From the NCBI GenBank assembly GCA_016722525.1, contig JADKJB010000001.1:434001-498000 (forward strand): a stretch of DNA of 64,000 nt, written 5' to 3'. The notes under the pieces were generated by a model. The model did no database searches. It was not told where the DNA came from and was given only the letters and a program-made list of their open reading frames with translations. Made by a program: the position numbers and the translations under genes. Origin of the DNA: Bacteroidota bacterium. GTDB taxonomy: Bacteria; Bacteroidota; Bacteroidia; AKYH767-A; OLB10. Positions 9,268 through 18,913 of this stretch are shown here, in pieces (positions within the stretch are counted from its first letter, which is position 1; every line of letters begins with the position of its first letter).

Positions 9268-11163
9268 ATGTTCAAAGAATTAAAAGAAAAATATGAATTT
9301 GTAATGAAGTCGTCAAGCCATATGTGGGCAAACGACAGCTGGAGTTTTTACCGGTTTATGATTTTTATAACTTCTTACAAGGGACAGAAACGGATTTGGA
9401 CATTTGTATGGAAAGTGATCAAATACATATTTAGAAAAATTTTCAGAATTAAACATGTAAGAACCGAAGGGTATGACTTATGGATGAAAGAATATTTTCC
9501 GGATGAAAATAAATTAAAAATCTATAAAACTGAAGCAAGCAAATTTAATTACACGCCCAAAATCAGCATACTTTTACCGGTTTTCAATACCAACATAGAC
9601 TTTTTACATCTCGCTATTGAATCTGTACTAAACCAGGTGTATCAAAACTGGGAATTGTGCATTTCAGATGATCATTCGAGTGATGAGATGATTAAAAAAA
9701 TAATCAACAATTATGTTACTACCGATGCGCGAATAAAGGTGAAATACCGACCTACGAATGGGCACATTTCTGTCAATTCAAATTCAGCCTTAGAATTGGC
9801 AACAGGAGAATTTATTGCTTTGCTTGATCATGATGATTGCCTTTCAGTCGATGCTTTGTTTCACATAGTAAAGGCTTTAAACATAGATCCCTCTCTTGAT
9901 ATCATATATTCTGATGAGGATAAAATTGATGAAAACGGAAAGCATATAGACCCTCATTTTAAGCCGGATTGGTGTCCTGACAATTTTTTATCTAGGAACT
10001 ATTTGGGTCACCTGGTGACAATTCGTAAAACCATCCTAGATAAAGCGGGAGGATTTAGGGTTGGATTTGAAGGAAGTCAGGATTATGATTTATTGTTAAG
10101 AGCTACTGAACATACTTCTTCCATTCATCATATTCCTTTGGTACTTTATCATTGGAGAATGCATTCTGATTCCACTTCAGTAAATGAAGAGGCAAAGCCC
10201 TACGCTTTCAACGCAGGCATTAAAGCGTTGGAAGAGGCACTGGAACGACGTAATATATCAGGTGATGTTAAACTCATTGAAAACCTCCCGGGATTCTATT
10301 CAATACGTTACAAACTCTTTCATGAAGGTAAGGTAAGTGTCATTATCCCTACAAAAAACAAACACGATCTCTGTGAAGTCTGCATGGAATCCATATTTAA
10401 ACTTACTGACTATCCAAATTATGAGGTAATTCTCATAGACAATAACAGTGACGAACCGGCATTTTTTGAGTTTGTAAAATTATGGCAACAAAAGGAACCC
10501 AATCGTTTTAAATACATTCGTGATACAGGAGAATTTAATTTTTCGCGCTTGATGAATAAAGGAGCAGCCCATGCTTCAGGAGATTACTTATTGCTACTCA
10601 ATAATGATACTGAAATTTTGCACGAAGATTGGATGACTGCCATGGTGGAACAATGTCAGTTTAAATCTAATGGAGTTGTTGGAGCTAAATTGCTTTATCC
10701 CAACAATACCATCCAGCATGCAGGGGTTATTATTGGGCTTGGAGGCATAGCAGGTCACACTTTTGTTGGTTATGAAAAAGATGCGCCGGGCTACTTTTAC
10801 TTTCTTAAATGCATCAACAATTATTCTGCAGTCACCGCAGCGTGTGTTATGGTAAGAAAAGAAGCTTTCGATGAGGTAAATGGCTTTGAAGAAGAACTGG
10901 CAGTAGAATTCAATGATGTTGATTTTTGTTTGAAACTAAAAGCCAAAGGGTATAAAAACATTTACTTGCCACATGTAGTATTGTATCATTACGAGAGCAT
11001 TTCAAGAGGGCATCCTCATAAAACAAAAAAATCTTATCAACAGCATTTAACTGATGTTGCTTTTTTCAAGCAGCGCTGGCAAACCTACATTGATTATGAT
11101 CCCTGTTACAGTCGGCATTTATCTATGATATTTACCGATTTCAGGCTTCGGATCAAAGATTAA
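9268..11163 (+). CDS. Two-domain GT2 glycosyltransferase
   Basis: This 631-residue protein carries two GT-A catalytic domains in tandem. Domain 1 begins at about residue 95 with ISILLPVFNTNIDFLHLAIE and has the DHSSD and ALLDHDDC metal-binding motifs. Domain 2 begins at about residue 355 with VSVIIPTKNKHDLCEVCMES and has IDNNSD and LLLNNDTEI. Each domain retains an aspartate-rich DxD-like motif, so both could be active and add two sugars in succession, as in other double GT2 proteins of O-antigen and rhamnan loci. An N-terminal segment of about 90 residues before domain 1 is basic and aromatic and may contact the membrane. It is the last gene of the plus-strand block; about 100 bases separate it from the convergent island. 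Confidence 0.88.
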   Translation: MFKELKEKYEFVMKSSSHMWANDSWSFYRFMIFITSYKGQKRIWTFVWKVIKYIFRKIFRIKHVRTEGYDLWMKEYFPDENKLKIYKTEASKFNYTPKISILLPVFNTNIDFLHLAIESVLNQVYQNWELCISDDHSSDEMIKKIINNYVTTDARIKVKYRPTNGHISVNSNSALELATGEFIALLDHDDCLSVDALFHIVKALNIDPSLDIIYSDEDKIDENGKHIDPHFKPDWCPDNFLSRNYLGHLVTIRKTILDKAGGFRVGFEGSQDYDLLLRATEHTSSIHHIPLVLYHWRMHSDSTSVNEEAKPYAFNAGIKALEEALERRNISGDVKLIENLPGFYSIRYKLFHEGKVSVIIPTKNKHDLCEVCMESIFKLTDYPNYEVILIDNNSDEPAFFEFVKLWQQKEPNRFKYIRDTGEFNFSRLMNKGAAHASGDYLLLLNNDTEILHEDWMTAMVEQCQFKSNGVVGAKLLYPNNTIQHAGVIIGLGGIAGHTFVGYEKDAPGYFYFLKCINNYSAVTAACVMVRKEAFDEVNGFEEELAVEFNDVDFCLKLKAKGYKNIYLPHVVLYHYESISRGHPHKTKKSYQQHLTDVAFFKQRWQTYIDYDPCYSRHLSMIFTDFRLRIKD

Positions 11164-11267
11164 TTTGGTTTTTACTTGAAGCATTTTAATGGTATATAAA
11201 AGTAGAGGGCTGTTGACTTACAAGTATGAAGGAAACAAATACTTCAAATAGTAGCTGCTATCACTCC

Positions 11268-12572
11268 TCATTTTCTAATAAATCCGGGAAAATAGGTATT
11301 CAGGAAAAGAGTGTCACCGGCAATTTCAGGGGGTAATTGTTTGGTGTAAACAACAAAATGCTCGAGTATTTCATGAATTACAATATTTGGCGATTCGTTC
11401 ACCACATTTGCTACCGGCACAACAGGCATCCATGCGAAAATGGTTCTGTCAAAATTAGGAGTAATAAATATTCGCAGATATTCAGTGAAGCTATCTCTGA
11501 CCAAAAATAATTTCAGTCCAGTTGGTTTATGGGGCATTTCACGAATACTATAACGAGAATTACCAACACATAAATAAGTAGAATCTACAATAACAGGATC
11601 AGGTCCTGATTTGCGTTTTAAATGATAATGGGTAAACCTCATTACATCTCTGAAGCCCATCAGCAACTGGAGATCACCTGCATCAGTAATAGAAGAATCC
11701 AATACAAAATCACTTTCTTCAAATGGCACTATTTGTGGAAAGTCCTGGCGAACTCTTTCAATAATTTTTCGGTAACCTAAAAATGCACCATATTCATTCC
11801 AATGTGTATCGGTAGTATAAAAGGTAGGTCGTATTTTTTTACCTTCAATCAAAACATCTTTGCAATCGATGGACCTGATTTCTGGATGATTTTTCAACTC
11901 TGCATAAAGCTGATCCCGTTTAGAGAATGTCATTCGTTTCCTTAGATCGGCAGGCATATATTCAGGATAAATTCGCTCTTTAACAGGTAACATAGCATAA
12001 TAATATTTGATATTCCGGATATCAAAATACTTTGTGACTATTTGAAGATTTAGAATAACTGAATCCAATTGTGCCTTAGTAAAAGGGGTTGAAGTGTCAA
12101 AAATATATTCTTCACGACTGGTATATAACCAATCGCCTTGACCCACCTTTACAATTTGTGGCATGGGAGAAACACGAAATAAATGAAATCGAAATTTACT
12201 TATGGCTTGAACCGCCTCGTTTCGAAATGCAAATCTGTCATTAAAATAATCCTGATATTCATAAAAAAATTTCCATACATTACTAAGCCTCAAATTGGGG
12301 AAAGCAGCCAATTCGCGTTTTTCGAAACTAGTGGATTCTTTTTTTCCTAAAAAAGGAATCAGAATAAAAAACAAAAAGGAGTATATTAAGAAAAATTTAT
12401 GAAAAGAATAGGAGTGTATTTGCTTTTTAATTAGTAGAAACGCGACCAAAGAAATAGCAACTCCAACAGGATACAAAATATAAACATTTGTTGTGAACCG
12501 TTCAACAAAAACATAGGACAATGCCATCAAATAGGCAGCCAGTATGAGATATTTTAATGCGTTTTTCATCAA
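11268..12572 (-). CDS. AlgJ/AlgX-like (DHHW/SGNH) O-acetylation protein
   Basis: This membrane-anchored protein of 434 residues resembles the AlgJ/AlgX/DHHW family, which takes part in O-acetylation of exported polysaccharides. The N-terminus has three closely spaced hydrophobic helices. The soluble periplasmic domain contains the catalytic TDTHWNEYGAFLGYRKI motif (Asp-x-His of the SGNH-like triad, near residue 250) and a later LFLVRDSFTEYLRIFI block with the probable nucleophile serine. Its start overlaps the stop of the upstream MBOAT gene by 4 bases. This fits the AlgI-AlgJ pairing, in which the MBOAT protein moves acetyl groups across the membrane and the SGNH-like partner places them on the sugar. 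Confidence 0.82.
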   Translation of the reverse strand: MMKNALKYLILAAYLMALSYVFVERFTTNVYILYPVGVAISLVAFLLIKKQIHSYSFHKFFLIYSFLFFILIPFLGKKESTSFEKRELAAFPNLRLSNVWKFFYEYQDYFNDRFAFRNEAVQAISKFRFHLFRVSPMPQIVKVGQGDWLYTSREEYIFDTSTPFTKAQLDSVILNLQIVTKYFDIRNIKYYYAMLPVKERIYPEYMPADLRKRMTFSKRDQLYAELKNHPEIRSIDCKDVLIEGKKIRPTFYTTDTHWNEYGAFLGYRKIIERVRQDFPQIVPFEESDFVLDSSITDAGDLQLLMGFRDVMRFTHYHLKRKSGPDPVIVDSTYLCVGNSRYSIREMPHKPTGLKLFLVRDSFTEYLRIFITPNFDRTIFAWMPVVPVANVVNESPNIVIHEILEHFVVYTKQLPPEIAGDTLFLNTYFPGFIRK

Positions 12573-14002
12573 AATCTGAAGTAAATAAATGGATTATAAC
12601 TTCCTCCGGCTACTGTCAAGGCTGAATAAACAAATAAGGCGAGGAAGAAAACTGTTCTTCCATTAACAAAAACAAACTTCACCACAGCATTCGACTTTAC
12701 AGATCCTTTAGCTGATTTGAAGATCTTTCGTAACATCCAGTTAAAGCCATTAAATGAAAGAATGATTCCTGCTACAAAAGCAAAAACTACTTCTCTGTTC
12801 AAAAACATATCAATAGTATAACCATCAAAATTATTTATGCCGATCATGGAAGAAATAAAACTGGTAGAGTTAGGTAAATCATCGGCCCTAAAAAATACCC
12901 AGGCAAATACCACAACCATTAACGTATACAAATGCTGAATAATTTTTGGAGAACGTTCCAGTACTCTGCCTAAACCCAGGCGTTCAAGAATCATAAAAAA
13001 ACCATGTAACAATCCCCAGATTAGAAAATTCCAACTGGCGCCATGCCACAAACCGGTAAGAAAAAATACAATAAAAAGATTTAAATAAATACGACCCGGC
13101 GAAACCCTATTGCCTCCAAGTGGAATGTAAAGATAATCACGAAACCAGTTGGAAAGAGAAATATGCCACCTCTGCCAAAACTCTCTTATAGATCTTGATT
13201 TATAAGGAAACTGAAAATTTTCAAGAAAATCAAACCCAAGCATTTTACCCAAACCAATTGCCATATCTGAATATCCTGAAAAGTCAAAATACAACTGCAT
13301 CGAATAACAAATAATTCCAAACCAGGCAGTAGGAGTAGATAATTGATTGGGGTTTAGTTCAAAAATAAGATCCGCACAGGTACCGAGAGAGTTAGCTATA
13401 ACTACTTTTTTTCCCAACCCCATAATAAATCGCTCCAGTCCCAAATGAAATTTATGAGAGCTTAAGTATCTATCTTTTAGTTGAAGTACAATATCTTTAT
13501 ATCTTACAATAGGGCCTGCCACCAATTGAGGGAACAAACAAACATATAGAGCAAGATCCACATAGGACTTTTGAGGTTTATATTGCCTTCTGTGAACATC
13601 TAACAAATAGGAGATAGCATGAAAAGTGTAAAATGAAATTCCAACAGGAAGTTTAATGTGCACCATTTTCAAAGGGCTCAACTCTAAATGAGCCAGTACA
13701 AAATTGATATTTTCAATTACAAAAGAAGCATATTTAAAAACACCCAGAATAAGTAAATTAAGAATCAAGCCTACCACCACCGGGGTTTTACTTTGACTTG
13801 TACCAATCCACCTTCCAATAAAATAATTCAATGTAATGGAACCAAACATTAACAAAATAAGTTCTCCTTCGCCAAATACATAAAAGAAAATACTTAAAAT
13901 CAATAATACTGAGTTGCGCCATTTATGATGCTGAGTTAAATAAGCAAGCAACAGCGTTACCGGAAGAAAAAGGAATAAGAATATTGGAGAACTGAAAACC
14001 AT
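12569..14002 (-). CDS. MBOAT O-acyltransferase (AlgI-like), copy 1
   Basis: This 477-residue membrane-bound O-acyltransferase of the AlgI/DltB type has about eleven membrane helices. Key signatures are QLVAGPIVRYKDI, QLYFDFSGYSDMAIGLGKMLGF, SIREFWQRWHISLSNWFRDYLYIPLGGNR and the catalytic histidine in FFLTGLWHGASWNFLIWGLLHG. The family transfers acetyl groups (or D-alanine in DltB) from a cytoplasmic donor to extracytoplasmic polymers. The ATG at 14002 follows directly on the stop of the SGNH gene (14003-14005) and its own stop overlaps the AlgJ-like gene. The 14932-11268 run is therefore one tightly packed transcription unit. It is clearly diverged from the two other MBOAT proteins of this island. 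Confidence 0.92.
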   Translation of the reverse strand: MVFSSPIFLFLFLPVTLLLAYLTQHHKWRNSVLLILSIFFYVFGEGELILLMFGSITLNYFIGRWIGTSQSKTPVVVGLILNLLILGVFKYASFVIENINFVLAHLELSPLKMVHIKLPVGISFYTFHAISYLLDVHRRQYKPQKSYVDLALYVCLFPQLVAGPIVRYKDIVLQLKDRYLSSHKFHLGLERFIMGLGKKVVIANSLGTCADLIFELNPNQLSTPTAWFGIICYSMQLYFDFSGYSDMAIGLGKMLGFDFLENFQFPYKSRSIREFWQRWHISLSNWFRDYLYIPLGGNRVSPGRIYLNLFIVFFLTGLWHGASWNFLIWGLLHGFFMILERLGLGRVLERSPKIIQHLYTLMVVVFAWVFFRADDLPNSTSFISSMIGINNFDGYTIDMFLNREVVFAFVAGIILSFNGFNWMLRKIFKSAKGSVKSNAVVKFVFVNGRTVFFLALFVYSALTVAGGSYNPFIYFRF

Positions 14003-14932
14003 TTATTGCCCGGTTTGAATAATTTTTTCACCAACTAAAACAGAAAAAGCTTTTGCTCCAGTACTATTCATATGATCAGGATTAAAGAAAAATGTCGCGT
14101 CTTGCATTTGTCCTGTAAAATCAAATAGTGAATACCGGGCAAAATGTGATGTACTATCATTTCCTTAAACCCTTTTGAACTTGCCGCATACAATGGAGGT
14201 AAAGATAAAATTAGTTTAACATTATTAGCCCGACACTTCATTTGAATGTTCTTGAATGCAATTACATATTCAGGAACCTGAGAAAATCCACTAATATCAT
14301 ATCCAACAGTGTTAAAGACAGGAATGGGATCTTGAGGACGATGAACCAGCAAATTAGCACCCAATTCATCAAAATTAGTTGTTTTGTAATCAGGGTTTTC
14401 CCTTCCATAAACCAGAAATTTAATTCCATTTATAAAATTCACATTTTGCCGGTAAGTTTTACTGAAAAATGTTGCAATCAACGGTTTCTTAAGTTGACCG
14501 GCAATCATTTCATTAATCAAAGGGCTATCTACGTAAGGAAATAACACATCTTTTCGATAAATAATATTACTATTTTCGAAGAGTGCGCCGTAATCATCGA
14601 TGTTATAAATTATTGTTTCAGGTTTATTTTTACTGTTTAAAAGCAAATCTATAATATTTTCATGAAAGAGAATATTAGAGCCGCTTACGCCAAAGTTGTA
14701 AGTTTTTTTGCCAGTCATTTTTGAAATTACTTGAGGGTCGTAATTATTCAAGGCTCTTGATGAACCCACGACAACAATTTCAGCGTCAACTTTTCCGTCG
14801 AGCAACAAACCAATCCTATTGTCTCTTATTTGTTTTTTAGACAGAGATGAAATCATAGAACCCAAAAACTGATCAACAATTATTAAAATTGCTATACAAA
14901 TAATATATTTTAAAAAATCTGTTATTCATCAT
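14003..14932 (-). CDS. SGNH-like membrane-anchored protein, frameshifted
   Basis: This SGNH-hydrolase-like partner sits between two MBOAT genes. One N-terminal membrane helix is followed by the block-I-like motif VVVGSSRALNNYDP, with a serine in the nucleophile position, and by NFGVSGSNILFHENI. The end of the annotated open frame (14068) is false. A one-base shift near 14163 in a GGAAA run restores a C-terminus with FFNPDHMNSTGAKAFS, the block-V Asp-x-x-His, and a TAA at 14003-14005. Near 14910 a T6 run with one T too many separates the ATG at 14932 from the membrane-helix coding frame. The corrected protein is about 309 residues. By family and context it probably acts as an acyl-transfer partner or esterase at the cell surface, like DltD or AlgX. 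Substrate unknown. Confidence 0.7.
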
Positions 14933-14935
14933 TGA

Positions 14936-16408
14936 TCAGAACTGGAAATATATAAAGGGAACTTCCGCGACATTTGACATCAGCAAAATAGCCATTACGA
15001 TACTGGTATAAAGTAAATATCTCAGGAAAGGATGCAATTTATTTACTGCCTCATCAATGGTTATCTTTCTGATATTCCATTGAAAGATTTCAAGAATGAC
15101 AAGGAAAGAAATAACCATATAAAAGGTAACAGCATCTTTACCTACATATAATAAATCCTGTCTTACATTATTTGCATTGCTTGCAATTTGTTTCAATACA
15201 GGAACAAAATCGGTAAATAAATTTTGAATTAGAATCCATGAATCAGAAAGGTTATTTGCCCGAAAAAAAACAGCACTAAATGCAAAAAAATGGACTACAC
15301 AAATTGATTGCACTACATGCCGCATTCCTGTAAACTTTGCAAATCCTGCCTTATCCAAAAGTTTTGAACGGAACTTTAAAGTCGATTTAGTATAAATCAC
15401 GAGTAGACCATTATAAATTCCCCACGCTACAAAAGTCCAGTTAGCACCATGCCAAAGTCCGCTTATGAAGAATACTAATAGAAAAACAGCAGGCCATTTC
15501 CACTTCATTTTAACCAATGGGAACATGATATAATCACGAAACCAATTCATCAGTGAAATATGCCATTGACTCCAAAAATTTGAATATGAATTTGCAAAGA
15601 ATGGTAGTTTGAAATTTTCCATTAAATCCACTCCCAATAAACGCGCTGATCCTCGTGCGATATCAGAATATCCTGAAAAATCGCAGTAAACCTGATAAGC
15701 AAATAGCATACATCCAATATAAACGGTTATTCCATGCGCTTCAGAGGCATTATTAAAAACATGTGAAACCATTGAACTTAACTGATCAGCAATCACAACT
15801 TTTTTAAACAAACCCATCATTATTAAACGAAGGCCTGAAGTAATATTATTCCAATTAAATTTATAGTTAAAATGAAATTGGTCGATAAGATGTTTAGCTC
15901 TTTCAATAGGACCTGCGACTAACTGAGGGAAAAAAGTGATGTAAAGCGCAAAGATTCCCAGATGTCTTTCGGGAGCAGACTTGCCTTTGTAAACATCCAA
16001 AGTGTAGCTCATAGCTTGAAATGAATAAAAAGAAATCCCAAGGGGCAAAATCAAGTGCGCCAGCGGCAACATGTATTCCATATTCAAGCTCTGGAATAGT
16101 TGGTTGATAGAGGAGGTAAAAAAATCTAAATACTTAAATAAAGTCAGGTTGCCCAGATTACAAATAATACTTAAGGCCATATAGGGTTTTCTCTCCTGCT
16201 TTGTTGCAAGATTTCCCATTTTTACCCCTGTGTAAAAGTCGACAAGAATCGAAAAAATGATTAATAAAATATAAATTGGCTCCCATACCATATAAAAATA
16301 AAAACTGGCAACCAACAGCAACATCCATCTGAAACGGGAAGGCAACAAATAAAACAATATTGTAACTAATGGAAGGAAAATTAACAAATGGAAAGAATTA
16401 AAAACCAC
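14936..16408 (-). CDS. MBOAT O-acyltransferase (AlgI-like), copy 2
   Basis: This 490-residue MBOAT protein has about eleven membrane helices. Signatures are FFPQLVAGPIERAKHLI, VYCDFSGYSDIARGSARLLGV, NFWSQWHISLMNWFRDYIMFP and the catalytic His in FFISGLWHGANWTFVAWGIYNG. The AGPIERA form and the absence of the YIPLGGNR motif separate it from copies 1 and 3, so it may have a different acyl or glycan specificity. It is the first gene of the minus-strand unit that continues with the SGNH-like, MBOAT and AlgJ-like genes; only 3 bases separate its stop from the next ATG. A well-formed promoter lies upstream at 16504-16537. Confidence 0.92.
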   Translation of the reverse strand: MVFNSFHLLIFLPLVTILFYLLPSRFRWMLLLVASFYFYMVWEPIYILLIIFSILVDFYTGVKMGNLATKQERKPYMALSIICNLGNLTLFKYLDFFTSSINQLFQSLNMEYMLPLAHLILPLGISFYSFQAMSYTLDVYKGKSAPERHLGIFALYITFFPQLVAGPIERAKHLIDQFHFNYKFNWNNITSGLRLIMMGLFKKVVIADQLSSMVSHVFNNASEAHGITVYIGCMLFAYQVYCDFSGYSDIARGSARLLGVDLMENFKLPFFANSYSNFWSQWHISLMNWFRDYIMFPLVKMKWKWPAVFLLVFFISGLWHGANWTFVAWGIYNGLLVIYTKSTLKFRSKLLDKAGFAKFTGMRHVVQSICVVHFFAFSAVFFRANNLSDSWILIQNLFTDFVPVLKQIASNANNVRQDLLYVGKDAVTFYMVISFLVILEIFQWNIRKITIDEAVNKLHPFLRYLLYTSIVMAILLMSNVAEVPFIYFQF

Positions 16409-16503
16409 AGGCTATTTTCGATTGTAATTTAATTTCTGAAAACCAATTTACCTTTATTTCCTCTTTTATTTCCTCAATGGATGCAGTTGGGTAATCAAAG
16501 GGT

Positions 16504-16537
16504 CAAATATACAGCTATTTTTGAGGTCAATATCAAA
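16504..16537 (-). promoter_or_regulatory. Probable promoter of the MBOAT operon
   Basis: On the minus strand TTTG (16537-16534) and TATATTTG (16511-16504) are 22 bases apart and match the Bacteroidota -33 (TTTG) and -7 (TAnnTTTG) consensus. Transcription would begin near 16497 and leave a leader of about 90 bases before the ATG at 16408. Confidence 0.55.
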
Positions 16538-16585
16538 CAAAATAAAAAACGGTAAAGGTGCCTGATTTTGCCTTCGAAACACTCC

Positions 16586-17757
16586 TTATACTTTGATAAT
16601 CAACCTAATAATAGTTAAGCTCACCAAAAGTATGGAATACAAATTAAAAGATTTCGCCACACTTTGTTTATTGGTTATCAGGATTAGAAAGCCGACCATA
16701 CCCCAGAGGCTAAAAACTCTAACAAAGGACCAATCATCGACATAAATAGCTGCGGACAAAAAGACGGCAAACAACATCCAGGTCAGGTAAATAATGGCCA
16801 GGGGTAAAATGAAATGCTTATTGGAATGCGAAGAATTTTTTAAAGAGGAAACCACCTGAATGGTAAGCCATATTTGCCAAACAAAATAAAGAATCCAAAA
16901 TCCAAGTTGAAGAATATTTTTGTTAGTTGAAATATCGAGGTTCCCTTTAAATCCTAAAATCATTCCCAGAAATGGTGCTCCTATGTTACCGGAACCTGGC
17001 ACTAGAGGGCCCGGCTCCAAATTTAAACTGATACACCATTTCCAAAAAACAAAAACAAAAAAAGGGACAAACAACCAAAAAATCGTAATTTTCTTTGCTT
17101 TATAACTGACAGAATTGAACAAACTGTAGATGATCATCGGTACAAACGCAATCAAAGAAGTTTCCCGGCACAAAATAGTTACTGAAGCAAAAAATGCAAA
17201 TTTCATAAAGGACGACTTAAAATAAAAGTACATTGCGCCCAGAAAAAAAACAACTCCATTACTTCAGCTAAGTCTCTGGCAACTGACATATAGAGTCCAC
17301 ATAAAAATAAGGGCAGATAAATATGTTCCGGCAACCCTTTGACCATTTGTATAAACTTTTGAGTAAAGAAAAATATTCCGATAAACGAAAGCATATTGAC
17401 CAACACTAATGCAAATGGCACCAAAAAAGGCTGACCGCCAAATGAAAAAATCCATGTTATTAATGGATAGCCAATACGCTGCATTCTATAAGGAACAAGG
17501 TCGACGGTGACACCATGAGCTATTTTAGAAAATTCAAAAGGGTTAAGAGCATATCTAAAAAAAAACTGGCCGTCATAACCTTGTCCATGCTGCACAACAA
17601 CCGGAAGAGGCGTTTTTGAAGTGTCTACAAAATCCGTTCCGCCTACAAAGAAGTAGGAAAAATCGAAACCTCCAGCTATGTATCGTCCTAAAACCAAGAT
17701 CAACAATACAAAAACAATGATAACATACGCGAAACCTGTTCCTGATGAAAATTTCAT
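16586..17757 (-). CDS. Polytopic membrane protein with YDGQ..R motif, frameshifted
   Basis: This multi-spanning membrane protein of about 390 residues has nine or ten predicted helices. The N-terminal extracytoplasmic loop contains YDGQFFFRYALNPF and VPYRMQRIGYPLITW. I recognise that arrangement from a poorly studied family linked to cell-surface glycopolymer formation (AZOBR_p60025-like), resembling GT-C glycosyltransferases. The gene lies in two frames (17757-17240 and 17233-16586). At about 17240 an eight-T run breaks the expected MELFFLGAMYFYFK; nine T would restore it. The ATG at 17757 is preferred over an in-frame TTG at 17772. It is transcribed divergently from the AlgJ-like gene at 17797, from a gap of only 39 bases. 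Function is inferred from context only. Confidence 0.6.
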
Positions 17758-17769
17758 GGCCTTAAAATA

Positions 17770-17777
17770 CAAAACTA
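17770..17777 (-). promoter_or_regulatory. -7 element in the divergent gap
   Basis: TAGTTTTG on the minus strand matches the TAnnTTTG -7 consensus. It is 12 bases upstream of the ATG at 17757, so the message would be almost leaderless. It lies in the 39-base gap between the divergent membrane-protein and AlgJ-like genes. Confidence 0.35.
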
Positions 17778-17796
17778 TTTAAGATATTTGTCGCAT

Positions 17797-18913
17797 ATGA
17801 AAAAACAATATGCAATAGGGTTCTTGTTCATTTTTTGCATGTTAACAATATTGCCACCTGTCCAACATATATTTCACCCCTTTAAGCTGGCTGGCTTACA
17901 AGGTGCTTTTGATAAAGGGGTAACTCCACAATTTAGTTTTTCATCATGGCGAACCGGAAAATTTCAGGAACAGGCAGATTATTACTTAAAGAATAATATT
18001 GGTTTTAATGGTGAATTGGTAAGATTGCGGAATCAGCTTGATTATTCCGTATTCGGAAATATCAATACAGTTCTAACATTGGGCAAAGAAAACTACATTT
18101 TTGATCCGAACTACCTATTTGCCAGAGAAGGCACTGATTTACTTCTGATTCCATCCGTACTTCTAAATCACAAGCATTAGCAGCGAGCATGCAAATTCTG
18201 GATTCAATAAAAGTGCCGCTGTTGTTTTGTTTTGCTCCAAATAAGGCCAATTATTATAGTGAGTTTTGCCTAAGCCCAGCGAGGCTTCAGTACTCACCAA
18301 CCAATCCTATTTCCATACTCAGCTAGTAACAAATGGAGTGCACGTAATTGATTTCGACGCGTGGTTTGTGAAGCAAAAACCCTTTGCAGCCTATCCACTG
18401 ATTCCAAAATACGGTGCCCATTGGAGCACTTATGGAGCAGCGCTGGCAGCTGATTCCATTTTAAAAGTGATTCAATCTATTAAGAACAAAACGTACTCCT
18501 CCTTTAATATTCACAAGGTCGAAAAGTCAGAAAAAGCCAAATTTACTGATGATGATTATCTTGCTTCATTAAACTTAATGAAAAAATGGCCTTCACCCTC
18601 AATGGCATATCCCAGTTTAAAATTTATTGGTGGAAAAAAACCTAATGTCCTAATTGTTTCCGATAGTTTTATTTGGAATCTTTTTGATCTCGAAATTTTT
18701 CAAAATTGTTTTGATAGCAAATCCCAGGTTTGGTATTATAACAAAACTGTTTTCGACTATGGTAAAAATAATATGGGACCTGTATCAGCGTCATTACCTA
18801 TAAATGCTATTCAAAATCGTGATATTATCATCCTAATAGCTACAGGGCCCAGCTTAAAAGATTTTGGATATAATTTCTTTGAACAGGTAAAAACTCTAGA
18901 TCGGGATGAATAA
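17797..18913 (+). CDS. AlgJ/DHHW-like O-acetylation protein, frameshifted
   Basis: This is a second AlgJ/AlgX-type protein. An N-terminal membrane anchor is followed by FQEQADYYLKNNIGFNGELVRLRNQLDYSVFG, a typical N-terminal block of the DHHW family. The SGNH-like domain shows PKYGAHWSTYGAALAADSILKVI (a D/G-x-HWS variant of the DxHW motif; here the position normally Asp is Gly) and a downstream VLIVSDSFIWNLFDLEIF nucleophile block. It is read in three pieces: 17797-18180, a middle part encoding QALAASMQILDSIKVPLLFCFAPN in another frame, and 18266-18913. The breaks are near 18150 and 18263. Its stop overlaps the next gene by 8 bases, and a MBOAT gene follows that, so it is a probable partner of MBOAT copy 3. 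Confidence 0.72.
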
